Below, in pieces: positions 56,978 to 64,000 of a stretch of 64,000 bases of DNA; position 1 is the first letter of the stretch, and each line of letters opens with the position of its first letter. A program made the position numbers and the translations under genes. The notes under the pieces are model-generated. The model did no database searches, was not told where the DNA came from, and saw only the letters and a list, made by a program, of their open reading frames with translations. The stretch is taken from contig JAQUKV010000001.1 of assembly GCA_028718905.1 (NCBI GenBank), positions 96,429-160,428 of the forward strand, read 5' to 3'. This stretch comes from Candidatus Peribacteraceae bacterium (GTDB taxonomy: Bacteria > Patescibacteriota > Gracilibacteria > Peribacterales > Peribacteraceae).

Positions 56978-58291
56978 ATGAGAACAGGTCAAGACCTCTA
57001 CCGGAAGGCAAAAACACTCATTCCGGGCGGCACCCAACTGCTCTCGAAGAGGCCGGAGCTCCATCTGCCTGACAACTGGCCGAGTTACTACAGTCGAGCG
57101 AAGGGTGCCGAGGTGTGGGATCTGGACGGCAGACGGTTTCTGGATATGGGATTTTCGGGCATCGGGTCCACCGTTCTCGGTTTTGCGGATCCCGATGTGA
57201 ATGCCGCGGTGAGCAAAACGATTGATGCCGGTTCGATGTGCACTCTCAACAGTCCCGAAGAAGTGGAACTGGCGGAATTGCTCTGCTCGCTTCATCCGTG
57301 GGCGGAGATGGTGCGCTACGCGCGGTGCGGAGGGGAGGCGATGGCGATTGCCATTCGCATCGCCCGCGCGCATACCGGCCGCGAGAAGATCGCTTTTTGC
57401 GGATATCACGGATGGCACGACTGGTACCTGTCGGCGAATCTTGCGGATGACGATGTTCTGGACGGTCATCTGCTCCCCGGGCTCGATGCCAAAGGTGTGC
57501 CGCGCGGGCTCAAGGGCACCATGCTGCCGTTTCGCTACAACCAGATCGGGGATCTGGAACAGATCATCCGCGAGCACGGCAGCGAAATCGCCGCCGTTTC
57601 GATGGAACCGATGCGCGAGAGGGGGCCGGAAGGGGATTTTCTTCGCCAGGTGCGCTCTCTCGCCACCAAGGCCGGTGCCGTGCTCATTTTCGACGAAGTG
57701 ACATCCGGATTCCGCAAGACTTGCGGGGGGATTCATCTTACGTTCGGCGTGGATCCGGACATGGCGGTCTTCGCCAAGGCACTCGGCAACGGTTTTCCGA
57801 TGGCCGCAATCATCGGCAGGCGGCCGGTCATGCAATCGGCGCAGACGACGTTCATCAGCAGCACGTACTGGACGGAGCGCATCGGCCCGACGGCCGCTCT
57901 CGCCACGCTGCGCAAGTTCCAGAAGCAAAAGGTGCACGAACACCTGATCCGCATGGGGACGATCGTTCAGGAGGGATGGAGGCGGGCAGCCGATCAGGCA
58001 GGTCTTCCTCTGACGATCGACGGCATGGAACCCCTCAGCCACTTTGTGATTGAATCCGCATTCGGCGAGGCTCCCCGCACGCTCTATACCCAGCTCATGC
58101 TGGAGAAGGGTTTTCTTGCTCTCAACAAGTTCTATTCCATGTATGCGCACACCGAAGAGCAGGTTGCCCAGTACCTCTCTGCAACGGAAGAAGCGTTCTC
58201 GTCGGTTGCGCGCGCCATCACAGAAGGCACGGTCATCGACCGGCTGCAGGGTCCTGCAGCCCATGCGGGCTTTAAGCGGCTCACTGCCTGA
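56978..58291 (+). CDS. Class III aminotransferase (glutamate-1-semialdehyde aminomutase-like)
   Basis: 437 residues, PLP enzyme. LIPGGTQLLSKRPELH begins as in GSA-type proteins. FDEVTSGFRKT is the PLP Asp region and FAKALGNGFPMAAIIGR the Schiff-base Lys. Lying between two GDP-mannose dehydratase-like genes, it more likely aminates or modifies a keto-sugar or attached group than makes haem precursor. GSA-like aminotransferases occur in many polysaccharide loci. The ATG follows TATACT. Confidence 0.85.
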   Translation: MRTGQDLYRKAKTLIPGGTQLLSKRPELHLPDNWPSYYSRAKGAEVWDLDGRRFLDMGFSGIGSTVLGFADPDVNAAVSKTIDAGSMCTLNSPEEVELAELLCSLHPWAEMVRYARCGGEAMAIAIRIARAHTGREKIAFCGYHGWHDWYLSANLADDDVLDGHLLPGLDAKGVPRGLKGTMLPFRYNQIGDLEQIIREHGSEIAAVSMEPMRERGPEGDFLRQVRSLATKAGAVLIFDEVTSGFRKTCGGIHLTFGVDPDMAVFAKALGNGFPMAAIIGRRPVMQSAQTTFISSTYWTERIGPTAALATLRKFQKQKVHEHLIRMGTIVQEGWRRAADQAGLPLTIDGMEPLSHFVIESAFGEAPRTLYTQLMLEKGFLALNKFYSMYAHTEEQVAQYLSATEEAFSSVARAITEGTVIDRLQGPAAHAGFKRLTA

Positions 58292-58318
58292 TTTGTCTTT
58301 TCCATTCCCTTTCGTACC

Positions 58319-59368
58319 ATGCCCAAAAAGCGCGCCCTCATCACCGGAATCACGGGTCAGGACGGTTCGTACCTCGCCGAATTCCTGCTGGGGAAAGGGT
58401 ACGAAGTGCACGGCATCGTGCGTCGCGCTTCCACGTTCAACCGCGGACGCATCGAGCATCTGTTCAAGGATATTTCACGGGATGAGCCGAATTTCCAGCT
58501 GCACTACGGGGATCTGGGTGACAGTAATTCGCTGATCCGGATTCTGACGGCGGCGAAGCCGGATGAGGTGTACAACCTTGCCGCCCAGAGCCACGTGGGG
58601 GTGAGCTTCGATATGCCGGAATACACGGGCGACATCACGGCGCTCGGCACGACGAGGCTGCTCGAGGCATTGCGAACGAGCGGGCTTCCTGCTCGTTTCT
58701 ATCAGGCCAGTTCGAGTGAGCTCTTTGGCAAGGCCGTCACAACTCCGCAGAACGAGAAGACCCCCTTTTACCCGCGCAGTCCCTACGGATGCGCGAAGGC
58801 GTACGCCTTCTACCTCACACGCAACTATCGCGAGAGCTACGGGATGTTCGCGGTGAACGGCATCCTCTTCAATCACGAGTCTCCCCGCCGGAGCGAGAAT
58901 TTCGTCACGCGCAAGATCACCCTAAGTATTGCCAACATCCTCGCCGGGAAACAGGAATGCATGCACCTTGGCAATCTGGAGGCCAAGCGTGACTGGGGAT
59001 ACGCCAAAGAATTCGTGGAGGGCATGTGGCTGATGCTGCAGCAGTCCGAGCCAGAGGATTTTGTGCTCGCGACGGGTAGAACCGCGACTGTGCGGGAATT
59101 TTTGGAATTGGCGCTGACTGCGGCATGCATTCCCTTCGAGCGCAGCGGTACCGGGGAGAACGAAACCTATCACGATGCGCGGACCGGGAAGACTATTGTG
59201 GCGGTTGATCCGCGCTACTACCGACCGGCGGAGGTGGATTGTCTGCTCGGCGATGCCTCCAAAGCGAAGCAGAAATTGGGATGGCAGCCCAAGACGACTT
59301 TGTCCGAACTCGTGGCGCTCATGGTAGAGGCTGATCTGAAAGGCGCGGGCGTGCAGGTGGCACGGTAG
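58319..59368 (+). CDS. gmd: GDP-mannose 4,6-dehydratase
   Basis: 349 residues, standard length. [33 protein letters not shown] is the diagnostic Gmd N-terminus. [30 protein letters not shown] (active Thr/Ser-Glu), [18 protein letters not shown] (Tyr-x3-Lys) and [19 protein letters not shown] follow in order. It makes GDP-4-keto-6-deoxymannose, precursor of GDP-rhamnose, GDP-fucose or GDP-perosamine. Confidence 0.95.
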   Translation: MPKKRALITGITGQDGSYLAEFLLGKGYEVHGIVRRASTFNRGRIEHLFKDISRDEPNFQLHYGDLGDSNSLIRILTAAKPDEVYNLAAQSHVGVSFDMPEYTGDITALGTTRLLEALRTSGLPARFYQASSSELFGKAVTTPQNEKTPFYPRSPYGCAKAYAFYLTRNYRESYGMFAVNGILFNHESPRRSENFVTRKITLSIANILAGKQECMHLGNLEAKRDWGYAKEFVEGMWLMLQQSEPEDFVLATGRTATVREFLELALTAACIPFERSGTGENETYHDARTGKTIVAVDPRYYRPAEVDCLLGDASKAKQKLGWQPKTTLSELVALMVEADLKGAGVQVAR

Positions 59369-59415
59369 GGATCCTTTTGGCTTTTTGGTGGATAGGGCCT
59401 GTTTTTCGTGGCAGA

Positions 59416-60783
59416 ATGCCCATCACGGTTATGGAAGACTTCTACGTCCATCCCCGGTCACGGCAATCCTTCTTTTCCGGCTCTGCCATCCACAAAGAGA
59501 AGAAAAAGTGGGGTGAGGAGCACTGGATTGTGAACAAAGAATACTGCGGCAAGAAACTGCTACTGAAGAAGAATCGCCGCTGTAGTCTGCATTCTCACAA
59601 AGAGAAGGACGAGGTTTTCTATATCCAGAAGGGTCGTGTGCTCCTGGAACTTGGCGGAGAGAAACGCGAGCTCACCCCTGGCGATTTCGTCCATATTCCG
59701 GCGGCGACGCCGCACCGCTTCACGGGTCTTGAAGACAGCGAGATGTTCGAGTTTTCCACCACGCACAGCGAGGACGACAGTTACCGCACGGAGTATTCTG
59801 GTCATGTGGAGCAGGAACGCTACGATCGGCAGGTTGCGCTCATTCACTCGTTCAAGAAGTGCTCGGTCCTGGTGGTGGGCGACGTGATGCTCGATACGTA
59901 CTTCTCGGGTTCCGTGGACCGCATCTCGCCTGAGGCGCCGATCCCCGTGGTTCACTTTCGGGAGAAGATGTCTTTTCCCGGTGGCGCCGCGAATGCGGCG
60001 CGCAACATTGCAGCGCTCGGCGCACGGACCACGCTGCTCGGGTTTACCGGGGAGGATGACGCGGGCAGAGAGCTGAACGGTCTCGTGAAGAGAGACAAGG
60101 TCCGGTCCCTCCTGCTGGCGGATGCTCAGCGTTCCACAACCCAGAAGCAGCGCATCGTCGCGGGATCCTCGCATCAGATTGTGCGCCTCGATATTGAAGA
60201 GCAGTCATCGCCGTCTCCCGCGCAAGCGCGCTCACTCCTCCGGCGCATCGAACGCGAGTTGCCCAAGCATGACATTCTCCTTCTTTCGGACTACGCGAAA
60301 GGAGTGTTCGCCCCTGCAGTGCTGCGTTCCTGCATCGCGCTCGCTCGCCGGAAGAAGAAGCCTGTCGTACTCGACCCCAAACCTCTTGATTCTTCTTATC
60401 TTGCCGCCGCGCGCGGTGTAACGCTCATGACTCCCAACCGCCGGGAGGCGTCGCTCCTCGTCGGACGGGCCGATGCCGCTCCCGAAGAAGCCGGCAAGTT
60501 GCTGGCACGCGCACTCAAGACGGATGTTCTGCTCACGCTCGGAGCCGATGGCATGTTCCTGGTGCGTTCGCGCGGGGGATCTGAGCATTTTCCCTCCCAG
60601 GTGCGCGAGGTGTCGGATGTCTCGGGAGCGGGGGATACGGTGGTTGCCGTACTGGCCGTTGCACTCGGGCTCAAAGGCAAGCTCCTCGATGCCGTGGATC
60701 TCAGCAACCGCGCCGCCGGCATCGTCGTCGGCAAGGCGGGAACGGCGACTGTTACTCCCGCGGAACTTCTGGAAGCGCTATGA
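59416..60783 (+). CDS. Cupin fused to HldE-type heptose kinase (PfkB family)
   Basis: 455 residues. A cupin domain comes first (about residues 45-110: RCSLHSHKEKDEVFYIQKGRV ... GDFVHIPAATPHRF, as in mannose-6-phosphate isomerase type II tails). A PfkB kinase resembling the HldE N-terminal domain follows (VLVVGDVMLDTYFSGSVDRISPEAPIPVV, VSDVSGAGDTVVAVLAVALG). It would phosphorylate D-glycero-D-manno-heptose-7-phosphate at C1. The start may instead be ATG 59431. The stop overlaps the next start (ATGA). The cupin-kinase fusion is unusual. Confidence 0.88.
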   Translation: MPITVMEDFYVHPRSRQSFFSGSAIHKEKKKWGEEHWIVNKEYCGKKLLLKKNRRCSLHSHKEKDEVFYIQKGRVLLELGGEKRELTPGDFVHIPAATPHRFTGLEDSEMFEFSTTHSEDDSYRTEYSGHVEQERYDRQVALIHSFKKCSVLVVGDVMLDTYFSGSVDRISPEAPIPVVHFREKMSFPGGAANAARNIAALGARTTLLGFTGEDDAGRELNGLVKRDKVRSLLLADAQRSTTQKQRIVAGSSHQIVRLDIEEQSSPSPAQARSLLRRIERELPKHDILLLSDYAKGVFAPAVLRSCIALARRKKKPVVLDPKPLDSSYLAAARGVTLMTPNRREASLLVGRADAAPEEAGKLLARALKTDVLLTLGADGMFLVRSRGGSEHFPSQVREVSDVSGAGDTVVAVLAVALGLKGKLLDAVDLSNRAAGIVVGKAGTATVTPAELLEAL

Positions 60784-61766
60784 AATTCCTCCTCCTCGAT
60801 TTCGATGGAACGCTGATCGAAGATAATGGGGGACGTGCCTATGATCCTTCTTCAATGCGCTTGCTGCCCGGTGTCAGCGATGGTCTTAAACGATTGCAGG
60901 GTGTCGGCATGCAGGTTTTCATTGTCAGCAATCAGTCCAAAGTTGCTCGTAAAGTCGACACGGCGGCGAATGTCGCTGCGGCTTTCGATGGCGTCATTCA
61001 ATTACTGAAGGCAGAGGGCGTGCGCATCGAGGCCGCAGAGCAGTGCCCGCACCGCATGGAGGATGCATGCACCTGCCGTAAACCCAAAACCGGTATGTGG
61101 GAGGCGCTCCGCAGTCGCTTTCCCAACCTCACGGCGGAGGAAACTATCCTCGTGGGGGACATGGATCGGGACATACAGATGGGTCGGGCGATCGGCTGCC
61201 GGACAGCGCGCATCTTTTCCTCCAAATTTCCTCGGGCGGTTCCTGCAGATTTTCTCGTCCGTTCGCTCTCTGAGCTTGCTGATCTTCTCCTCGCGCCTAC
61301 TGAGCGTATGCAGTCCCTCGCAGGAGTGGTCAGGATCGCACAGGGTGCTCGCGCAAAGGGTCAAACTGTCGTCACGACGAACGGCGCGTTCGATCTCTTC
61401 CATTCCGGTCACCGTTTTCTGCTCGAAGAGGCACGCAAATACGGCGATGTGCTCATCGTAGGGGTGAACAGCGACGCCTCCGTGCGGAAAGCGAAGGGCG
61501 AAGGGCGTCCTCTCCAGAGTGCTGAAACACGTGCCCGTTCCGTTTCCCGTTTCGCCGATGCCGTTTTCATTTTCGATGACGATGATCCGCGTCCGTGGTT
61601 GCCTCAGATCAAACCTCAGGTGCACGTGAACGCCGCGACGTACGGCGCACAGTGCGTCGAACGGCCCATACTGGACCAGATCGGCGCCAAGCTCGTCCTC
61701 GTTCCTGTGAAGAAGGAATTGGGTTCTACGACGCAGCACCTCTCCGATGTTCACCCTTCCGCCTGA
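60780..61766 (+). CDS. HAD phosphatase (GmhB-like) fused to heptose-1-phosphate nucleotidyltransferase
   Basis: 328 residues. Residues 1-145 are a GmhB-type HAD phosphatase: LLLDFDGTLIED nucleophile, VSNQS, the zinc loop CPHRMEDACTCRKP and VGDMDRDIQMG. Residues about 195-325 are a nucleotidyltransferase like the HldE C-terminal domain: TNGAFDLFHSGHRFLLEEARKYGDVLIVGVNSD (HxGH) and LGSTTQHL. Together they perform the two steps after the kinase, giving a nucleotide-activated heptose. The KGGDY loop of HldE is here VNAATYG. ADP or GDP specificity is unclear. Confidence 0.88.
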   Translation: MKFLLLDFDGTLIEDNGGRAYDPSSMRLLPGVSDGLKRLQGVGMQVFIVSNQSKVARKVDTAANVAAAFDGVIQLLKAEGVRIEAAEQCPHRMEDACTCRKPKTGMWEALRSRFPNLTAEETILVGDMDRDIQMGRAIGCRTARIFSSKFPRAVPADFLVRSLSELADLLLAPTERMQSLAGVVRIAQGARAKGQTVVTTNGAFDLFHSGHRFLLEEARKYGDVLIVGVNSDASVRKAKGEGRPLQSAETRARSVSRFADAVFIFDDDDPRPWLPQIKPQVHVNAATYGAQCVERPILDQIGAKLVLVPVKKELGSTTQHLSDVHPSA

Positions 61767-62893
61767 TGTTCCGCACTTTCCTGCTCGGCACACTCACGAC
61801 GCTTTCTCTTCCATGGATCCTGTTTGAGGTATGGATGCGGTCGCGGCGCACGCCTGCGCAGCGTCGCATTCTCATCGTGCAGGCGGCGAAGATCGGGGAC
61901 ATGGTCTGCATGACGCCGCTCTTTCGGTCTTTTCGTGAGCATGGTGATCACGTGACTGTTCTCTGCCTCGCCAGGACGGGCGAAGTACTCGTCGGCAATC
62001 CGAATGTCGATGCAGTGATTCATATCGATGATCCACGGTACCGTGGCCTGATGGGTGCATTTCGACTGTGGCGCACGTTCCGCAGCGGACGGTACGACGT
62101 GACTCTGGTACCGTTTCCCGCATCCTCTCTGAGCATGATGGGACTGTGGGCGGCATCGCCGGTGCGGATCTACACGCGGGGGAGAGTGGTGAGCCTGATG
62201 GAACGGTGGTTCACGATCTTCTATTCGCACCACGCCCGTTACCGCCGCCACACACGGACATACGATCATTACATGTCACTAGCCCGGCTCGTCGGCGTTG
62301 CTCCCGTGCCGTACCGTCATGAACTGTTTCTGAGCGATGCCGAAATACAATTCGCTTCCGATTGGCTGCGGCGTCACGGCATCGGCTCCGATCAGCACTT
62401 TGCCGCCATCTCCCTCCGCGCGGGCAACGCGCTCAAGGAGTGGCCGATTGAGCGGTTCGTTGCGGTGGCGCGGCACATCATCAGCCGTCACGGCATGTCC
62501 GTTGTCTTCCTCGATACCGATGCGCGCGTGACGGGACAGGCGCTCAGCCTCCTCCGCGAGGATGCTCACGCGACGGAGGCGCACGATCTTCTGCTCCGGC
62601 ATCTCGCGGCGGTGATTAAGCGGGCTTCCCTCTTCATTGCGGTCGACACGGGTCCGCTCTACATGGCGCATGCGTTCGGCGTTCCGCTCGTGGATATCAT
62701 CGGTCCGGTGGATCCATCGGAGCAGCCTCCTCCCGCAGGCCCGCGCGTCGCGCTCGTTCTGCCGCCGCCCCCGTGCGAGCCGAGCTCTTTCGTTGCCGAT
62801 ACGCTGCGTGTGCCTACGGAAGCGCAGCAAGCGGCTCTTGAGCGCACGACGGTAGCTATGGTGACGGAGGCGGTCGATCGGCTTCTAAACTAA
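61766..62893 (+). CDS. Glycosyltransferase family 9 (heptosyltransferase-like)
   Basis: 375 residues. A membrane-proximal hydrophobic N-terminus (FLLGTLTTLSLPWILFEVW) precedes RRILIVQAAKIGDMVCMTPLFRSF, the GT9 start. The donor site is AISLRAGNALKEWPIERFVAVA and ASLFIAVDTGPLYMAHAFGVPLVDIIGPVDPSEQPP, with the heptosyltransferase D-x-G-x-x-H region altered to DTGPLYMAHA. It starts on the last base of the preceding stop, completing the heptose operon. It probably transfers the activated heptose to a surface glycan. Confidence 0.9.
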   Translation: MFRTFLLGTLTTLSLPWILFEVWMRSRRTPAQRRILIVQAAKIGDMVCMTPLFRSFREHGDHVTVLCLARTGEVLVGNPNVDAVIHIDDPRYRGLMGAFRLWRTFRSGRYDVTLVPFPASSLSMMGLWAASPVRIYTRGRVVSLMERWFTIFYSHHARYRRHTRTYDHYMSLARLVGVAPVPYRHELFLSDAEIQFASDWLRRHGIGSDQHFAAISLRAGNALKEWPIERFVAVARHIISRHGMSVVFLDTDARVTGQALSLLREDAHATEAHDLLLRHLAAVIKRASLFIAVDTGPLYMAHAFGVPLVDIIGPVDPSEQPPPAGPRVALVLPPPPCEPSSFVADTLRVPTEAQQAALERTTVAMVTEAVDRLLN

Positions 62894-62898
62894 TTTTT

Positions 62899-63095
62899 CC
62901 ACCTTTGTCGTCACTAAGGTGGAGGGATGTATTGAATACCTTTCCGTACTTTCTTTGTCAGGGCGACAAAGAAAGTACCAAAGAAAACGCTCCGCCTATG
63001 ACCTCCTCCGCTATCGCCGCCACATAGGCGGGTTTCCGATATTTTGTTTGTTTCTGTTGGTGTTTTGTTTATGTATCTGTGTGTTCTTCTTTTTC
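62899..63095. repeat. Dispersed element with hairpins and GT-rich tail
   Basis: CCACCTT...AAGGTGG hairpin (62899-62922), then perfect GTACTTTCTTTGTC-AGGGC-GACAAAGAAAGTAC (62946-62978), AAAACGC, a CGCCTATG...CATAGGCG palindrome and a GT-rich tail. Same plan as the element inside the FkbM-like ORF (27733-27963). Confidence 0.7.
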
Positions 63096-63102
63096 TCTGC
63101 GC

Positions 63103-63108
63103 TATGCT
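63103..63108 (+). promoter_or_regulatory. -10-like hexamer of the gene at 63115
   Basis: TATGCT (GCGCTATGCT), 6 nt before the ATG, formed at the end of the GT-rich tail. Confidence 0.4.
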
Positions 63109-63114
63109 ACTTCC

Positions 63115-63783
63115 ATGGGGTTTCTTGATGTCATCGGCCTGACGGCGAAGATCACCCGGCCGCGGCTGCGGGCTTTTCTGAAGAAGTACGCGAACACCGG
63201 ACGTGTGCTCGATGTGGGATGCGGTGCGGCGGGATACCGCGATCTCTTTCCGCAGACGACCACGCTCGACATCGCGCCGCGCGAAGGAACGAAAGTGGAC
63301 ATTGTCGCCGATGCGCATGACCTCTCTCAAATTCCCGATGCATCCTTTGATGTGGTGCTCTGCACGGAAGTGCTCGAACATCTGCATACACCGGAACGTG
63401 CTATCGCGGAATTCCGTCGGGTGCTCAAGCCTCAAGGGCTCCTGCTCCTCTCCACGCGCTTCATTTTTCCGTTGCACGATGTTCCGGGCGATTACTATCG
63501 CTACACCAAGTACGGCCTGAGGCATCTGCTCAAGGATTTCGAAATCATCGAGTTGGCCGAAGAGGCTTCGACCGTCGAAACGCTGGCGGTCCTCGAGCAG
63601 CGCATCGGGTTTCAGTGCGATACATTGGGGTTTCGTCCATTCAAGCTCTTCTGGTTCCTGCTCGCGGGTTTGACGCGGTGGTGCGGGTGGCTGATCACCC
63701 GCGAATACGGGGATATCCGGAAGCAGGTTCCTGAAAAGAATATTTTGACGTCGGGATATTACGTGGCGGCGAAAAAAATCTGA
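63115..63783 (+). CDS. SAM-dependent methyltransferase (class I)
   Basis: 222 residues. GRVLDVGCGAAGYRDLFP is motif I, TLDIAPREGTKVDIVADAHDL the following acidic residues, and FDVVLCTEVLEHLHTPERAIAEFRRVLKPQGLLLLSTRF the UbiE-type block. A hydrophobic segment near residues 180-197 (LFWFLLAGLTRWCGWLI) suggests membrane association, so a lipid-linked substrate is possible. It closes the glycan locus within the window. Confidence 0.9.
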   Translation: MGFLDVIGLTAKITRPRLRAFLKKYANTGRVLDVGCGAAGYRDLFPQTTTLDIAPREGTKVDIVADAHDLSQIPDASFDVVLCTEVLEHLHTPERAIAEFRRVLKPQGLLLLSTRFIFPLHDVPGDYYRYTKYGLRHLLKDFEIIELAEEASTVETLAVLEQRIGFQCDTLGFRPFKLFWFLLAGLTRWCGWLITREYGDIRKQVPEKNILTSGYYVAAKKI

Positions 63784-64000
63784 TCCTCACTCCGCTTGTT
63801 CCGTCCTTTCTTTGTCATGGCGACAAGAAATGAAGGGATCATTACCTCGACAAAAGAGATATGAATCTGTTTCTTTCGTGGGGGCTAGGGCACCTTGTTC
63901 GGTTCCCTAAGCCCCCACACCCCTTTACCCTCCTAACGATGAAATATATAGGCCACCGGCTCTGCCGGTGAGACACCCCTAGGTTTTACCGTTCCGGCGT
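63784..64000. repeat. Dispersed element, second copy of the covarying hairpin (cut by window end)
   Basis: No gene. CTTTCTTTGTC-ATGG-CGACAAG (63805-63827) is a decayed copy of the 62946 hairpin. 63871-63938 matches 3958-4024 with compensatory arm changes. CACCGGC-TCT-GCCGGTG follows near 63953. Confidence 0.6.

Overview
The window reads as GC-rich chromosomal DNA from a bacterium of the Candidate Phyla Radiation (Patescibacteria), possibly near Peribacteria/Peregrinibacteria. The grounds are a 16S rRNA gene carrying a protein-coding insertion, an isolated rRNA gene with no 23S nearby, SUF as the only Fe-S system seen, and almost no recognisable Shine-Dalgarno sites. UGA is used as a normal stop, which argues against the recoded Gracilibacteria/SR1. 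The phylum assignment is an inference.

Layout. 1-3.9 kb (minus strand): 5' part of gltX, a cyclophilin lipoprotein, murG, ftsW. 4.1-11.3 kb: a glycosyltransferase, tsaB, secA, a hypothetical gene, holB and a TPR protein. 11.5-22.7 kb: ferredoxin, sufC, a SIMPL protein, small membrane and Cys-rich proteins, a MacAB-like exporter with two permeases, sufB, two hypotheticals and sufD. 22.7-24.9 kb: small hypotheticals, GC-rich palindromes and one AT-rich membrane-protein gene. 25.1-26.9 kb: 16S rRNA (minus) with a GIY-YIG ORF in helix 6. 27.2-63.8 kb: a large surface-glycan locus with glycosyltransferases, an ABC exporter, methyltransferases and capsule-synthesis-like proteins. It includes two nonulosonate synthases, CMP-sugar synthetases, a WbpG/HisH/HisF-type amidotransferase set, GDP-mannose dehydratases and a D-glycero-heptose activation operon feeding a GT9 heptosyltransferase-like enzyme.

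How the genes fit together. UDP-GlcNAc 4,6-dehydratase, DegT aminotransferase, hydrolysing epimerase, NeuB and NeuA form most of a legionaminic-acid-type pathway. A formyltransferase stands where an acetyltransferase would be expected. The amidotransferase trio probably converts an N-acetyl group to acetamidino. The kinase, phosphatase-nucleotidyltransferase and GT9 genes make and use an activated heptose.

Most unusual observation. Small palindromic repeats are associated with coding sequences in two ways. (1) In four genes (cyclophilin, secA, sufB, hisH) the intact gene is followed by a repeat and then by a second, re-coded copy of the same protein's C-terminus ending in its own stop. (2) In five genes (glycosyltransferase, tsaB twice, FkbM-like methyltransferase, Gfo/Idh oxidoreductase, hisH) palindromic repeats lie in frame inside the ORF. 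Other points are a non-canonical anti-Shine-Dalgarno (CUUCC instead of CCUCC), -10-like hexamers 6-15 nt before many start codons (suggesting leaderless mRNAs), and a 942-bp perfect tandem duplication that makes a chimeric gene.
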